Assembly: GCA_039972875.1 (NCBI GenBank) | Contig: JBDWMA010000052.1 | Location: forward strand, 124,001 to 188,000 | DNA length: 64,000 nt | Reading direction: 5' to 3' | Source of the DNA: Pseudoruegeria sp039972875 | Lineage (GTDB): Bacteria; Pseudomonadota; Alphaproteobacteria; Rhodobacterales; Rhodobacteraceae | Part shown: in pieces, positions 24,049-31,355 of the stretch | Numbering within the stretch: position 1 is the first letter of the stretch | Layout: each line of letters begins with the position of its first letter | Translations under genes and position numbers: made by a program | The notes under the pieces: generated by a model | What the model saw: only the letters and a program-made list of their open reading frames with translations | Database searches by the model: none | What the model was told of the DNA's origin: nothing

Positions 24049-24879
24049 ATGAAAGTGGCTCTTGCGCAAATTACGTCAAGTGACGATCCCGTCGCAAATC
24101 TTGTGATGTTACGGCGTAATCTACGCGAGGCTGCCGAGCAGGGGGCAGAGTTTGTTCTGACCCCCGAAGTCTCAAACTGTGTATCGACCTCTCGCCGACA
24201 TCAACAGTCTGTTTTGGTGAGCGAAGCAGAAGACGCAACGCTGGTTGGTTTGCGACAAGAGGCGCGTATGCTGGGCATCTGGTTGTTGATCGGGTCCTTG
24301 GCGATAAAAACCAACGATCCCGATGGCCGGTTTGCCAATCGCTCGTTTTTGATCGATCCGAGCGGTGAAATCGTTGCGCGGTACGACAAAATCCACATGT
24401 TTGACGTCGAAATTAGTGCAACAGAGACATATAAAGAGTCTGCAGGGTATCGCCCCGGTGATACCGCAGTCTGTGTCGAAACGGATTTTGGCATGGTGGG
24501 TTTGACGATCTGTTATGATGTTCGGTTTCCACAGTTGTTTCGGTCCCTTGCACAGGCAGGGGCCAAAATACTGACCGCGCCTGCTGCGTTTTCGCCCGTG
24601 TCGGGTGCAGCCCACTGGGAGTCATTGCTGCGTGCTCGTGCCATAGAAACTGGGTGCTTTGTTCTTGCGCCAGCCCAAACCGGACAGCATGCGGCCACGT
24701 CCGGAAAACCGCGCAGCACCTATGGGCACTCTCTTGCTATATCTCCATGGGGAGAGGTTTTGGCGGACGGTGGAACGACGCCGGGATTAATCGTAGTTGA
24801 TCTTGACCTGTCGATGGTCGACAACAGCCGCAGGAAAATACCATCGTTGACTCATGACCGGACGTTCAAAGGCCCGTAG
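24049..24879 (+). CDS. Carbon-nitrogen hydrolase (Nit1-type, probable deaminated glutathione amidase)
   Basis: A 276-residue nitrilase-superfamily amidase with the catalytic triad Glu40 (LTPEVSN), Lys114 (RYDKIHMFDV) and Cys155 (TICYDVRFP). The KIHMFDV and CYDVRFP patterns fit the Nit1/NitFhit branch, which hydrolyses deaminated glutathione formed by transaminase side reactions. Its position directly after a glutaredoxin gene agrees with a glutathione-related role. Other short-chain amidase activities cannot be excluded. Confidence 0.85.
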   Translation: MKVALAQITSSDDPVANLVMLRRNLREAAEQGAEFVLTPEVSNCVSTSRRHQQSVLVSEAEDATLVGLRQEARMLGIWLLIGSLAIKTNDPDGRFANRSFLIDPSGEIVARYDKIHMFDVEISATETYKESAGYRPGDTAVCVETDFGMVGLTICYDVRFPQLFRSLAQAGAKILTAPAAFSPVSGAAHWESLLRARAIETGCFVLAPAQTGQHAATSGKPRSTYGHSLAISPWGEVLADGGTTPGLIVVDLDLSMVDNSRRKIPSLTHDRTFKGP

Positions 24880-25314
24880 ATGCCCGACTCTCAGGAATCC
24901 TTAGCTGCCACATTATTTAGTGAGCTGTTTGTTGTCGGACAGATGGCACGCAGCCAGATTTCTAGGGCGTTGCCAAAGGGTATGGAACTGTCACATTTTT
25001 CGGTGCTGAACCTTTTGGCTCACGTGCGGGACGAACGCAGTCCTGCGCAATTGGCGGCAACGCTTCACGTCACCAGAGGGGCAATGACCAATACGTTGTC
25101 CAAACTGGAATGGGCGGGGTATGTGCACATCCGGCCAGACTGGGACGATGCCCGACGCAAATTCGTCGCCATTAGCCCTTCTGGGCGCGCCGCCCTGAAT
25201 GAGGCTATCCACGCAATTGCACCGGTTTTGCAAAAGGCAACGTCAGACATCGGGTCAGATCGCGTACGTGCGACGTTGCCTGTCCTGCGGGAGCTACGCA
25301 ACCATTTGGACTAA
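24880..25314 (+). CDS. MarR family transcriptional regulator
   Basis: A 144-residue winged helix-turn-helix protein. The recognition region is SPAQLAATLHVTRGAMTNTLSKLEW, followed by the wing WAGYVHIRPDWDDARRKFVAISPSG. It starts immediately after the amidase stop (TAGATG), so it is translated from the same message. Its 3' end overlaps ubiG tail to tail by four bases. It may sense oxidative or phenolic signals, as many MarR proteins do; the target is unknown. Confidence 0.87.
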   Translation: MPDSQESLAATLFSELFVVGQMARSQISRALPKGMELSHFSVLNLLAHVRDERSPAQLAATLHVTRGAMTNTLSKLEWAGYVHIRPDWDDARRKFVAISPSGRAALNEAIHAIAPVLQKATSDIGSDRVRATLPVLRELRNHLD

Positions 25315-26060
25315 GCTTGGGGCTTGACGCTAGCGGTTACGTAGTTCACCGACAGATCCCGATCTGATAAGGACCAGCTCCAAGCGATTGGATTGAAAAC
25401 AAAGCCTTTGCGATCAACTGGGCGCAAGCCGGATGTTTCGAGTAACGAGCCGAGCTCATCCGGTGTTATGAATTTATTCCATTCATGTGTCCCTTTTGGC
25501 AGCCACCGCATCACATGTTCTGCCCCAACAATTGCCACCATAAAGCTTTTGGGATTGCGGTTTATGGTCGAGCAGACCATCAGCCCACCGGGTTTTAGCA
25601 ATGTATGGCAGGCATTGATATAACCCTGTGGGTCCGCAACATGTTCGACGACTTCCATATTTAAGACGATGTCGAATTGCTCCCCGGCGGCAGCAAGTTC
25701 CTCTGCGGTGATGTTGCGATAGTCTATGGTTAGACCCTGTTGTGCAGCGTGGACTTGGGCCACGGGGATATTTCCAGCAGCGGCATCCGCACCCACAACC
25801 GTGGCCCCAAGACGCGCCATTGGTTCGCTCAACAATCCACCGCCACAACCGATGTCCAAAACGCGCAACCCATTTAAGGGGGCCGGGCTGTTTAGATCAC
25901 GATTAAATTCAACCGCAATTTGCTGTGTGATATAATCCAGCCGGCAAGGGTTGAGCATATGCAGGGGTTTGAATTTCCCATTCAAATCCCACCATTCGGC
26001 GGCCATTGCTTCGAATTTGGCGACTTCGGCCGGATCGACAGTGGTTTGGGTCGTTTGCAT
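25311..26060 (-). CDS. ubiG: Ubiquinone biosynthesis O-methyltransferase
   Basis: A 249-residue SAM-dependent enzyme that performs both O-methylations of ubiquinone synthesis. The N-terminus (KFEAMAAEWWDLNGKFKPLH) and the SAM loop LRVLDIGCGGGLLSEPMARL are diagnostic, as are VVEHVADP and the KGTHEWNKFITPDEL segment. Normal length and a ribosome-binding GGAG upstream. It is transcribed divergently from the prolyl aminopeptidase gene and faces the MarR gene. Confidence 0.95.
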   Translation of the reverse strand: MQTTQTTVDPAEVAKFEAMAAEWWDLNGKFKPLHMLNPCRLDYITQQIAVEFNRDLNSPAPLNGLRVLDIGCGGGLLSEPMARLGATVVGADAAAGNIPVAQVHAAQQGLTIDYRNITAEELAAAGEQFDIVLNMEVVEHVADPQGYINACHTLLKPGGLMVCSTINRNPKSFMVAIVGAEHVMRWLPKGTHEWNKFITPDELGSLLETSGLRPVDRKGFVFNPIAWSWSLSDRDLSVNYVTASVKPQA

Positions 26061-26125
26061 AGCGAGCTCCGCATTTTTTCATTTCCCCCATGGCAGGGGA
26101 CGCTTGCAGTTTATATAGAGTAGAT

Positions 26126-27115
26126 ATGGATAAAGTCGCCGATCAAAACAGCGCAGGTGGGTTTCTATACCCCTCGATCTCTCCCTTTGACCAGCGGTTG
26201 CTGGATGTCGGGGAGGGGCACCGGATCTATGTCGAGCAATGTGGGAACCCGGATGGCATTCCGGTTGTGGTTCTGCACGGTGGCCCCGGAGGCGGATGCA
26301 GCCCGGGGATGCGGCGGTATTTTGATCCAAAGGCGTATCGAATCATTTTGTTTGATCAACGCGGTTGTGGTCGCTCGCGGCCCCATGCATCGGTCGAAGC
26401 GAACACAACTTGGCATCTAGTGCGGGACATTGAAAAGATTCGCGCGGCGCTGGGCGTTGAGCGCTGGGTGGTTTTTGGCGGCAGTTGGGGCGCGACATTG
26501 TCTCTAATCTATGCGCAATCTCACCCCGATCGCGCGGCCGCCTTGATCTTGCGTGGTGTGTTTCTGATGACCCAGAGGGAGCTGGATTGGTTTTATGGTG
26601 GGGGCGCCGGTGCGTTTTGGCCGGAATTGTGGGAGCATTTTTCTGACTTAATTCCCGCCGAGGAACAGGGTGATATGATTGCCGCCTATCATGATCGTCT
26701 GTTTTGCGGTGATCTAGAGATTGAATCTCGCTATGCGCGCGCATGGGCTGGGTGGGAAAATGCCCTTGCATCGATTCACAATCAGGGTGCACGCGGCGAT
26801 GCGCCGTCGGAATATGCGCGGGCATTTGCACGGCTTGAGAACCATTATTTTGTGAATAAGGGGTTTCTGGACGTTGATGGTCAGATCCTGCGAGATGTTT
26901 CAAAAATTTCCCACATCCCAGCGGCGATTGTGCAGGGGCGTTTTGATATGATTTGTCCACCGCAAGCGGCCTATGCGTTGGCCAAAGATTGGCCCTTGGC
27001 CCGTCTTAAGATGGTTCATCTGGCTGGGCACGCATTGTCAGAATCTGGGATTACGGCAGAACTCGTCCGGGAAACCAATGCGCTTCGCCGTCGTCGATTA
27101 GAACTATCCGTCTAA
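26126..27115 (+). CDS. pip: Prolyl aminopeptidase (proline iminopeptidase)
   Basis: A 329-residue alpha/beta-hydrolase of peptidase family S33 that removes N-terminal proline from peptides. The oxyanion motif is HGGPGGGCSPGM, the nucleophile elbow GGSWGATL, the acid is in QGRFDMICPP and the catalytic His in LAGHALSE. RGVFLMTQRELDWFYGGGAG is characteristic of the family. I use ATG 26126, which begins the typical N-terminus soon before FLYPSISPFDQRLLDV; an upstream ATG at 26090 lacks a ribosome-binding site. Confidence 0.92.
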   Translation: MDKVADQNSAGGFLYPSISPFDQRLLDVGEGHRIYVEQCGNPDGIPVVVLHGGPGGGCSPGMRRYFDPKAYRIILFDQRGCGRSRPHASVEANTTWHLVRDIEKIRAALGVERWVVFGGSWGATLSLIYAQSHPDRAAALILRGVFLMTQRELDWFYGGGAGAFWPELWEHFSDLIPAEEQGDMIAAYHDRLFCGDLEIESRYARAWAGWENALASIHNQGARGDAPSEYARAFARLENHYFVNKGFLDVDGQILRDVSKISHIPAAIVQGRFDMICPPQAAYALAKDWPLARLKMVHLAGHALSESGITAELVRETNALRRRRLELSV

Positions 27116-27199
27116 ATAGGGCACAATTAAGCAGAGGCCTCTGCGAGGCTTTGAAAAACAGTTTGGTGCAAGAAAACCGCTGTAATAGAGACGATATCC

Positions 27200-27228
27200 A
27201 ATCCCCCCGGGTTTAGTTAGGGGGGATT
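27200..27228. terminator. Hairpin between convergent genes
   Basis: AATCCCCCC (27200-27208) pairs with GGGGGGATT (27220-27228) around an 11-base loop. It lies between the prolyl aminopeptidase gene and the 3' end of the aldo/keto reductase gene and may stop transcription from both sides, though no T-tract is present. Confidence 0.5.
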
Positions 27229-27240
27229 GCAGGGGGTAAG

Positions 27241-28269
27241 CTAACCCGCAGAGGACGCAGCCCATAGATTGATATCACCGGCATCTGTCCAGCGATCGAT
27301 TTCGGCCAGCTCATCCTTATTAAATGACAGGTTAGAAATTGCCCCGACACAATCGGTGACCTGAGAAGGTTTTGACGCCCCGATTAGGGCCGTGGTGATT
27401 CCTTCGTCGCGCAACACCCATGCTATCGCCATTTGTGCCAGAGTCTGGCCCCGCGCTGTTGCGATGTCATTGAGCCGGTTCAATTTGGCTACCGTCGCCT
27501 CTGATATAAGGTCCGCATTCAGGGATTTTCCCTGCGTCGCTCGGCTGCCTTCGGGAATGCCGTTTAGATATTTCCCGGTAAGCATTCCTTGGGCTAAGGC
27601 CGTAAATGCAATGGACCCCACACCCAATTCCTGAAGGGTGTCCTTTAGGCCGTCTTCCTCGACCCAGCGATTCAGCATATTGTAGCTTGGCTGATGGATC
27701 AGCATGGGGGTGCCAAGATCTTCTAAGATGGCGACAGCCTCTTTGGTACGTTTAGAATTATAGGATGAAATTCCTACATAAAGAGCGCGCCCAGATCGAA
27801 CAATGTCATGAAGGGCTTGCATCGTTTCCTCTAATGGCGTGTCCGGGTCGAACCGATGGGAATAGAAAACATCTATATAATCCAGGCCCATCCGCGCCAA
27901 GGATTGATCGCAGGACGCAATCAGACTTTTGCGCGATCCGCGTTCCCCATAGGGGCCGTCCCACATGCGATATCCCGCCTTGGATGAGATGATCAATTCA
28001 TCCCGGTATCCAGAAAAATCAGAACGTAATATGTCGCCAAAGGCCTCTTCAGCGCTACCAGCCGGGGGGCCATAATTGTTGGCCAGATCAAAATGCGTGA
28101 TGCCTGCGTCAAAAGCCGTCTGACAAATCGTGCGTTTTGTTTGATGGGGGGTGTCATCCCCAAAATTATGCCAAAGCCCCAAAGACACGGCGGGCAGTTT
28201 TAGGCCTGACCGGCCACACCGGCGGTAAGGCATTGAATCATATCGCGTGTCGGCAGGGTGATAGGTCAT
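27241..28269 (-). CDS. Aldo/keto reductase, YghZ/Gpr-like
   Basis: A 342-residue NADPH-dependent (beta/alpha)8 reductase. Catalytic residues lie in FDLANNYGP (Asp and Tyr), ISSKAGY (Lys) and DVFYSHRFD (His). The start MPYRRCGRSGLKLPAVSLGLWHNFG and the KGSR-like loop place it with E. coli YghZ, an L-glyceraldehyde-3-phosphate reductase that also detoxifies methylglyoxal. Length is typical. It stands alone, divergent from rimP, and nothing nearby indicates its substrate. Confidence 0.88.
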   Translation of the reverse strand: MTYHPADTRYDSMPYRRCGRSGLKLPAVSLGLWHNFGDDTPHQTKRTICQTAFDAGITHFDLANNYGPPAGSAEEAFGDILRSDFSGYRDELIISSKAGYRMWDGPYGERGSRKSLIASCDQSLARMGLDYIDVFYSHRFDPDTPLEETMQALHDIVRSGRALYVGISSYNSKRTKEAVAILEDLGTPMLIHQPSYNMLNRWVEEDGLKDTLQELGVGSIAFTALAQGMLTGKYLNGIPEGSRATQGKSLNADLISEATVAKLNRLNDIATARGQTLAQMAIAWVLRDEGITTALIGASKPSQVTDCVGAISNLSFNKDELAEIDRWTDAGDINLWAASSAG

Positions 28270-28330
28270 GGAAAAATCCTTTAGAAGCGTTGCGATTAGG
28301 CTATGCGCTCCATCTGTGAGAGCAAGTTAA

Positions 28331-28453
28331 AAAAGGGATTTAGGGAATCCCCTTGCAGACTCAGACAAGGCGACGTATATCCCCCTCAACAGCGGCGGTT
28401 CGGATCATCCGGACCCCACCGAACCTACGAACGGGCCGCGCGCCCGTTTTTTT
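28331..28453 (+). ncRNA. Structured leader of the rimP-nusA-infB operon (candidate attenuator)
   Basis: Three successive hairpins can be read: GGGATT/AATCCC (28335-28351), GGTTCGG/CCGAACC (28397-28425) and the GC-rich terminator hairpin at 28430. The array ends only 16 bases before the GTG start of rimP, so an RNA made here would have to read through a terminator to express the operon. It could be a regulatory leader or a small RNA that ends here. Confidence 0.5.
28430..28453 (+). terminator. Intrinsic terminator in the rimP leader
   Basis: AACGGGC (28430-28436) pairs with GCCCGTT (28442-28448) around a CGCGC loop, followed by a run of T to 28453. The rimP ribosome-binding site (GGAG, 28459-28462) follows at once. 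Confidence 0.75.
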
Positions 28454-28469
28454 GTGCTTGGAGACCTAA

Positions 28470-29066
28470 GTGTCCGATCTTATTGCCAAAGCTGCCATTG
28501 ACCAACGTCTGGCTGAGCTCGTGCAGCCCGTCATCGAAGACCTGGGCTATGAGCTTGTGCGCATTCGTTTGATGAGCGGAAAAACATCGATTCTACAAAT
28601 TATGGCGGATAAGCCAGAAGGCGGGATTGAAGTTGATGACTGTGCTGCGATTTCCACAGGCGTGTCTGCGACATTGGATGTCGAGGATCCAATTGCAGAC
28701 AACTATACACTCGAAGTGTCGAGCCCCGGCATCGACCGCCCTCTAACACGTCTCAAAGACTTTGACATGTGGGAAGGCTATGAAGCGAAAATCGAAACCT
28801 ATGAATTGATCGACGGCCGTCGTCGGTTCAAAGGGCAGCTTGCCGGTACCGAAGGGGATGAAGTCCTGATTACGTTGGATGAAACGCAGGGCACAGAATC
28901 CGTAACCATCGGGTTGAAATTTGAATGGCTGTCAGATGCCAAATTGGTTCTGACAGATGAATTGATTAGCGAAATGCTCCGTCAACGCAAAGCCGCTGGC
29001 ATTGTGGACGAAAGCAAATTCGACGATATCGAAACAGACGATACAGACGCTTCCGAGGAGGAGTGA
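28470..29066 (+). CDS. rimP: Ribosome maturation factor RimP
   Basis: A 198-residue cytoplasmic factor for 30S subunit assembly. Start is GTG 28470 with GGAG upstream. Family marks are LGYELVRIRLMSGKTSILQI, EVSSPGIDRPLT and the C-terminal SH3-like part around GLKFEWLSDAKLVLTDEL. A C-terminal acidic tail (ETDDTDASEEE) is present. It is the first gene of the conserved rimP-nusA-ylxR-infB operon and its stop overlaps a GTG two codons before the nusA ATG. Confidence 0.95.
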   Translation: MSDLIAKAAIDQRLAELVQPVIEDLGYELVRIRLMSGKTSILQIMADKPEGGIEVDDCAAISTGVSATLDVEDPIADNYTLEVSSPGIDRPLTRLKDFDMWEGYEAKIETYELIDGRRRFKGQLAGTEGDEVLITLDETQGTESVTIGLKFEWLSDAKLVLTDELISEMLRQRKAAGIVDESKFDDIETDDTDASEEE

Positions 29067-29068
29067 GA

Positions 29069-30697
29069 ATGGCGATTACTTCTGCAAATCAGCTGGAGCT
29101 GCTACAGACAGCCGAGGCCGTTGCCCGCGAAAAGATGATCGATCCCGGTCTGGTGATCGAAGCGATGGAAGAATCCCTCGCTCGTGCGGCAAAGTCGCGT
29201 TATGGCGCAGAGATGGACATTCGCGTCTCTATCGACCGCAAAACGGGCCGTGCGACCTTTACACGTGTGCGCACAGTGGTCGAAGACGAAGAGCTTGAGA
29301 ACTATCAATCTGAGCTGACCGTCGAACAAGCTAAAGACTACCTGGATAACCCCTCTGTTGGTGATGTTTTGAGCGAAGAGGTTCCGCCTGTCGAAATGGG
29401 TCGGATCGCAGCTCAATCTGCCAAGCAGGTCATTCTGCAAAAAGTACGCGAAGCGGAACGTGATCGTCAGTACGAAGAATTCAAAGATCGTGCTGGCACC
29501 ATCATCAACGGTTTGGTGAAACGCGAAGAATATGGCAACGTCATTGTTGACGTAGGTCGTGGCGAAGCCGTTTTGCGCCGCAATGAGAAAATCGGCCGTG
29601 AAAGCTATCGCCCGAATGACCGTATTCGTGTGTACATCAAAGATGTACGTCGTGAACAGCGTGGCCCTCAGATTTTCTTAAGCCGGACAGCGCCAGAATT
29701 CATGGCAGAACTGTTCAAAATGGAAGTTCCCGAAATCTATGACGGCATCATCGAAATCAAAGCGGTTGCTCGTGATCCAGGTTCGCGCGCAAAGATTGCC
29801 GTGATTTCCTACGATGGGTCCATCGACCCTGTTGGTGCCTGTGTAGGTATGCGTGGTAGCCGGGTTCAGGCTGTTGTGAATGAGCTTCAGGGCGAAAAGA
29901 TCGACATCATTCCTTGGAATGAAGATCAGCCAACATTCCTTGTGAATGCGTTGCAGCCTGCCGAAGTCACCAAAGTTGTTTTGGACGAAGAAGCAGAACG
30001 TATCGAAGTTGTTGTTCCTGATGAGCAGTTGTCGCTTGCGATTGGTCGTCGTGGTCAAAACGTACGTCTGGCCAGCCAGCTGACCAGCCTCGACATTGAT
30101 ATCATGACAGAGGCCGAAGAATCGGCGCGTCGTCAGAAAGAATTCGAACAGCGCACTGGCCTGTTTATGGAAACATTGGATCTGGACGAATTCTTTGCCC
30201 AGTTGCTGGTTTCTGAAGGCTTTACCAATCTGGAAGAAGTTGCCTACGTTGAAGTTGATGAGCTTTTGGTCATCGATGGTGTTGACGAAGGCACTGCAGG
30301 AGAACTGCAGGCACGGGCGCGCGATTGCCTAGAAGCACAAGCCAAGAAGGCACTTGAGAAAGCCCGCGAGCTCGGTGTCGAAGACAGTCTTGTTGAATTT
30401 GACGGTCTGACACCCCAAATGATTGAGGCCTTGGCAGAAGATGGCGTTAAAACGCTTGAAGATTTCGCAACTTGTGCGGACTGGGAGCTTGCTGGTGGTT
30501 GGACCACGGTAGATGGCCAGCGCGTTAAGGATGACGGTGTTCTTGAAAAATTTGAGGTGAGCCTCGAAGACGCCCAAACCATGGTCATGACCGCACGTAT
30601 TCAATTGGGCTGGGTTGATCCAGCGGATCTGGTTTCTGAGGAAGAAGAAACCGAAGATGAAGACGGTGCAACTGAATCTCCGGAGGCTGAGGTCTGA
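29069..30697 (+). CDS. nusA: Transcription termination/antitermination protein NusA
   Basis: A 542-residue RNA polymerase-binding protein controlling pausing, termination and antitermination. In order: N-terminal polymerase-binding domain (~1-125), S1 domain (~130-200, RTGTI-like VDVGRGEAVLRRNE), two KH domains (~200-350 with GACVGMRGSRVQAV and SLAIGRRGQNVRLAS) and two C-terminal acidic helix-hairpin repeats (~360-515). ATG 29069 is preferred over the overlapping GTG 29063. It is coupled to rimP. A terminator-containing leader in front of this operon would allow NusA to tune its own synthesis. Confidence 0.96.
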   Translation: MAITSANQLELLQTAEAVAREKMIDPGLVIEAMEESLARAAKSRYGAEMDIRVSIDRKTGRATFTRVRTVVEDEELENYQSELTVEQAKDYLDNPSVGDVLSEEVPPVEMGRIAAQSAKQVILQKVREAERDRQYEEFKDRAGTIINGLVKREEYGNVIVDVGRGEAVLRRNEKIGRESYRPNDRIRVYIKDVRREQRGPQIFLSRTAPEFMAELFKMEVPEIYDGIIEIKAVARDPGSRAKIAVISYDGSIDPVGACVGMRGSRVQAVVNELQGEKIDIIPWNEDQPTFLVNALQPAEVTKVVLDEEAERIEVVVPDEQLSLAIGRRGQNVRLASQLTSLDIDIMTEAEESARRQKEFEQRTGLFMETLDLDEFFAQLLVSEGFTNLEEVAYVEVDELLVIDGVDEGTAGELQARARDCLEAQAKKALEKARELGVEDSLVEFDGLTPQMIEALAEDGVKTLEDFATCADWELAGGWTTVDGQRVKDDGVLEKFEVSLEDAQTMVMTARIQLGWVDPADLVSEEEETEDEDGATESPEAEV

Positions 30698-30722
30698 TCT
30701 CAGGCCTCAGAGGGCGCTGAAT

Positions 30723-31355
30723 ATGGCACGAGGTGGCCGCGACAAAAATCGGGACGAACCCGAACGCAAATGCATTGCGTCCGGGGAAGTTACGCCAAAA
30801 GCTGGGCTAATCCGGTTCGTTGTTGGACCGGATAATCAGATTGTTCCCGACATTAACGGCAAATTGCCGGGTCGGGGAATTTACGTATCGGCGGACCGGG
30901 ATGCTTTGGAGCTGGCCGCAAAAAAGAAATTGTTTTCGCGGGCGGCCAAACAGCAGGTCACCGTGCCGGAGGGACTGCCAGACTTGGTGGCCGCCCTTTT
31001 AAGAGACCGGGTGATTGGACTAATGTCACTCGCCCGTAAGGCCGGAGACGCGGTCACGGGATTTGAGAAAGTTAAGGACTGGATTGTGTCGGGCCAGGGA
31101 GCCGTCTTAATCCAGGCCAGCGATGGGTCGGAGCGTGGAAAATCCAAGCTTCGCCCACCGGACGGAGAGGGAACTTTTATTGGGTTCCTGACAGGCTCGG
31201 AATTGGGTTTGGCATTTGGACGGGAAAATGTGATACATGGCGCGCTCGCGGCTGGCGGACTCACGACACGTGTTGTAGAGGAAGCAGCAAAGCTGAAAAG
31301 CGTGCGCGAAGGAATCGGTGGGGCGACCACCGGAAAGGGTACGAAGACCACATGA
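30723..31355 (+). CDS. YlxR-type RNA-binding protein fused to an L7Ae/L30e-like domain
   Basis: A 210-residue protein. Residues ~1-95 are the YlxR (DUF448) domain, with ERKCIASGEVTPKAGLIRFV and LPGRGIYVSADRDAL. Residues ~100-195 look like an L7Ae/L30e RNA-binding domain (GLMSLARKAGDAVTGFEKVKD). In many bacteria these are two separate genes between nusA and infB; in alphaproteobacteria they are often joined. ATG 30723 was chosen because the YlxR domain follows directly; upstream in-frame codons overlap nusA. Its stop overlaps the infB start (ATGA). Confidence 0.88.
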   Translation: MARGGRDKNRDEPERKCIASGEVTPKAGLIRFVVGPDNQIVPDINGKLPGRGIYVSADRDALELAAKKKLFSRAAKQQVTVPEGLPDLVAALLRDRVIGLMSLARKAGDAVTGFEKVKDWIVSGQGAVLIQASDGSERGKSKLRPPDGEGTFIGFLTGSELGLAFGRENVIHGALAAGGLTTRVVEEAAKLKSVREGIGGATTGKGTKTT

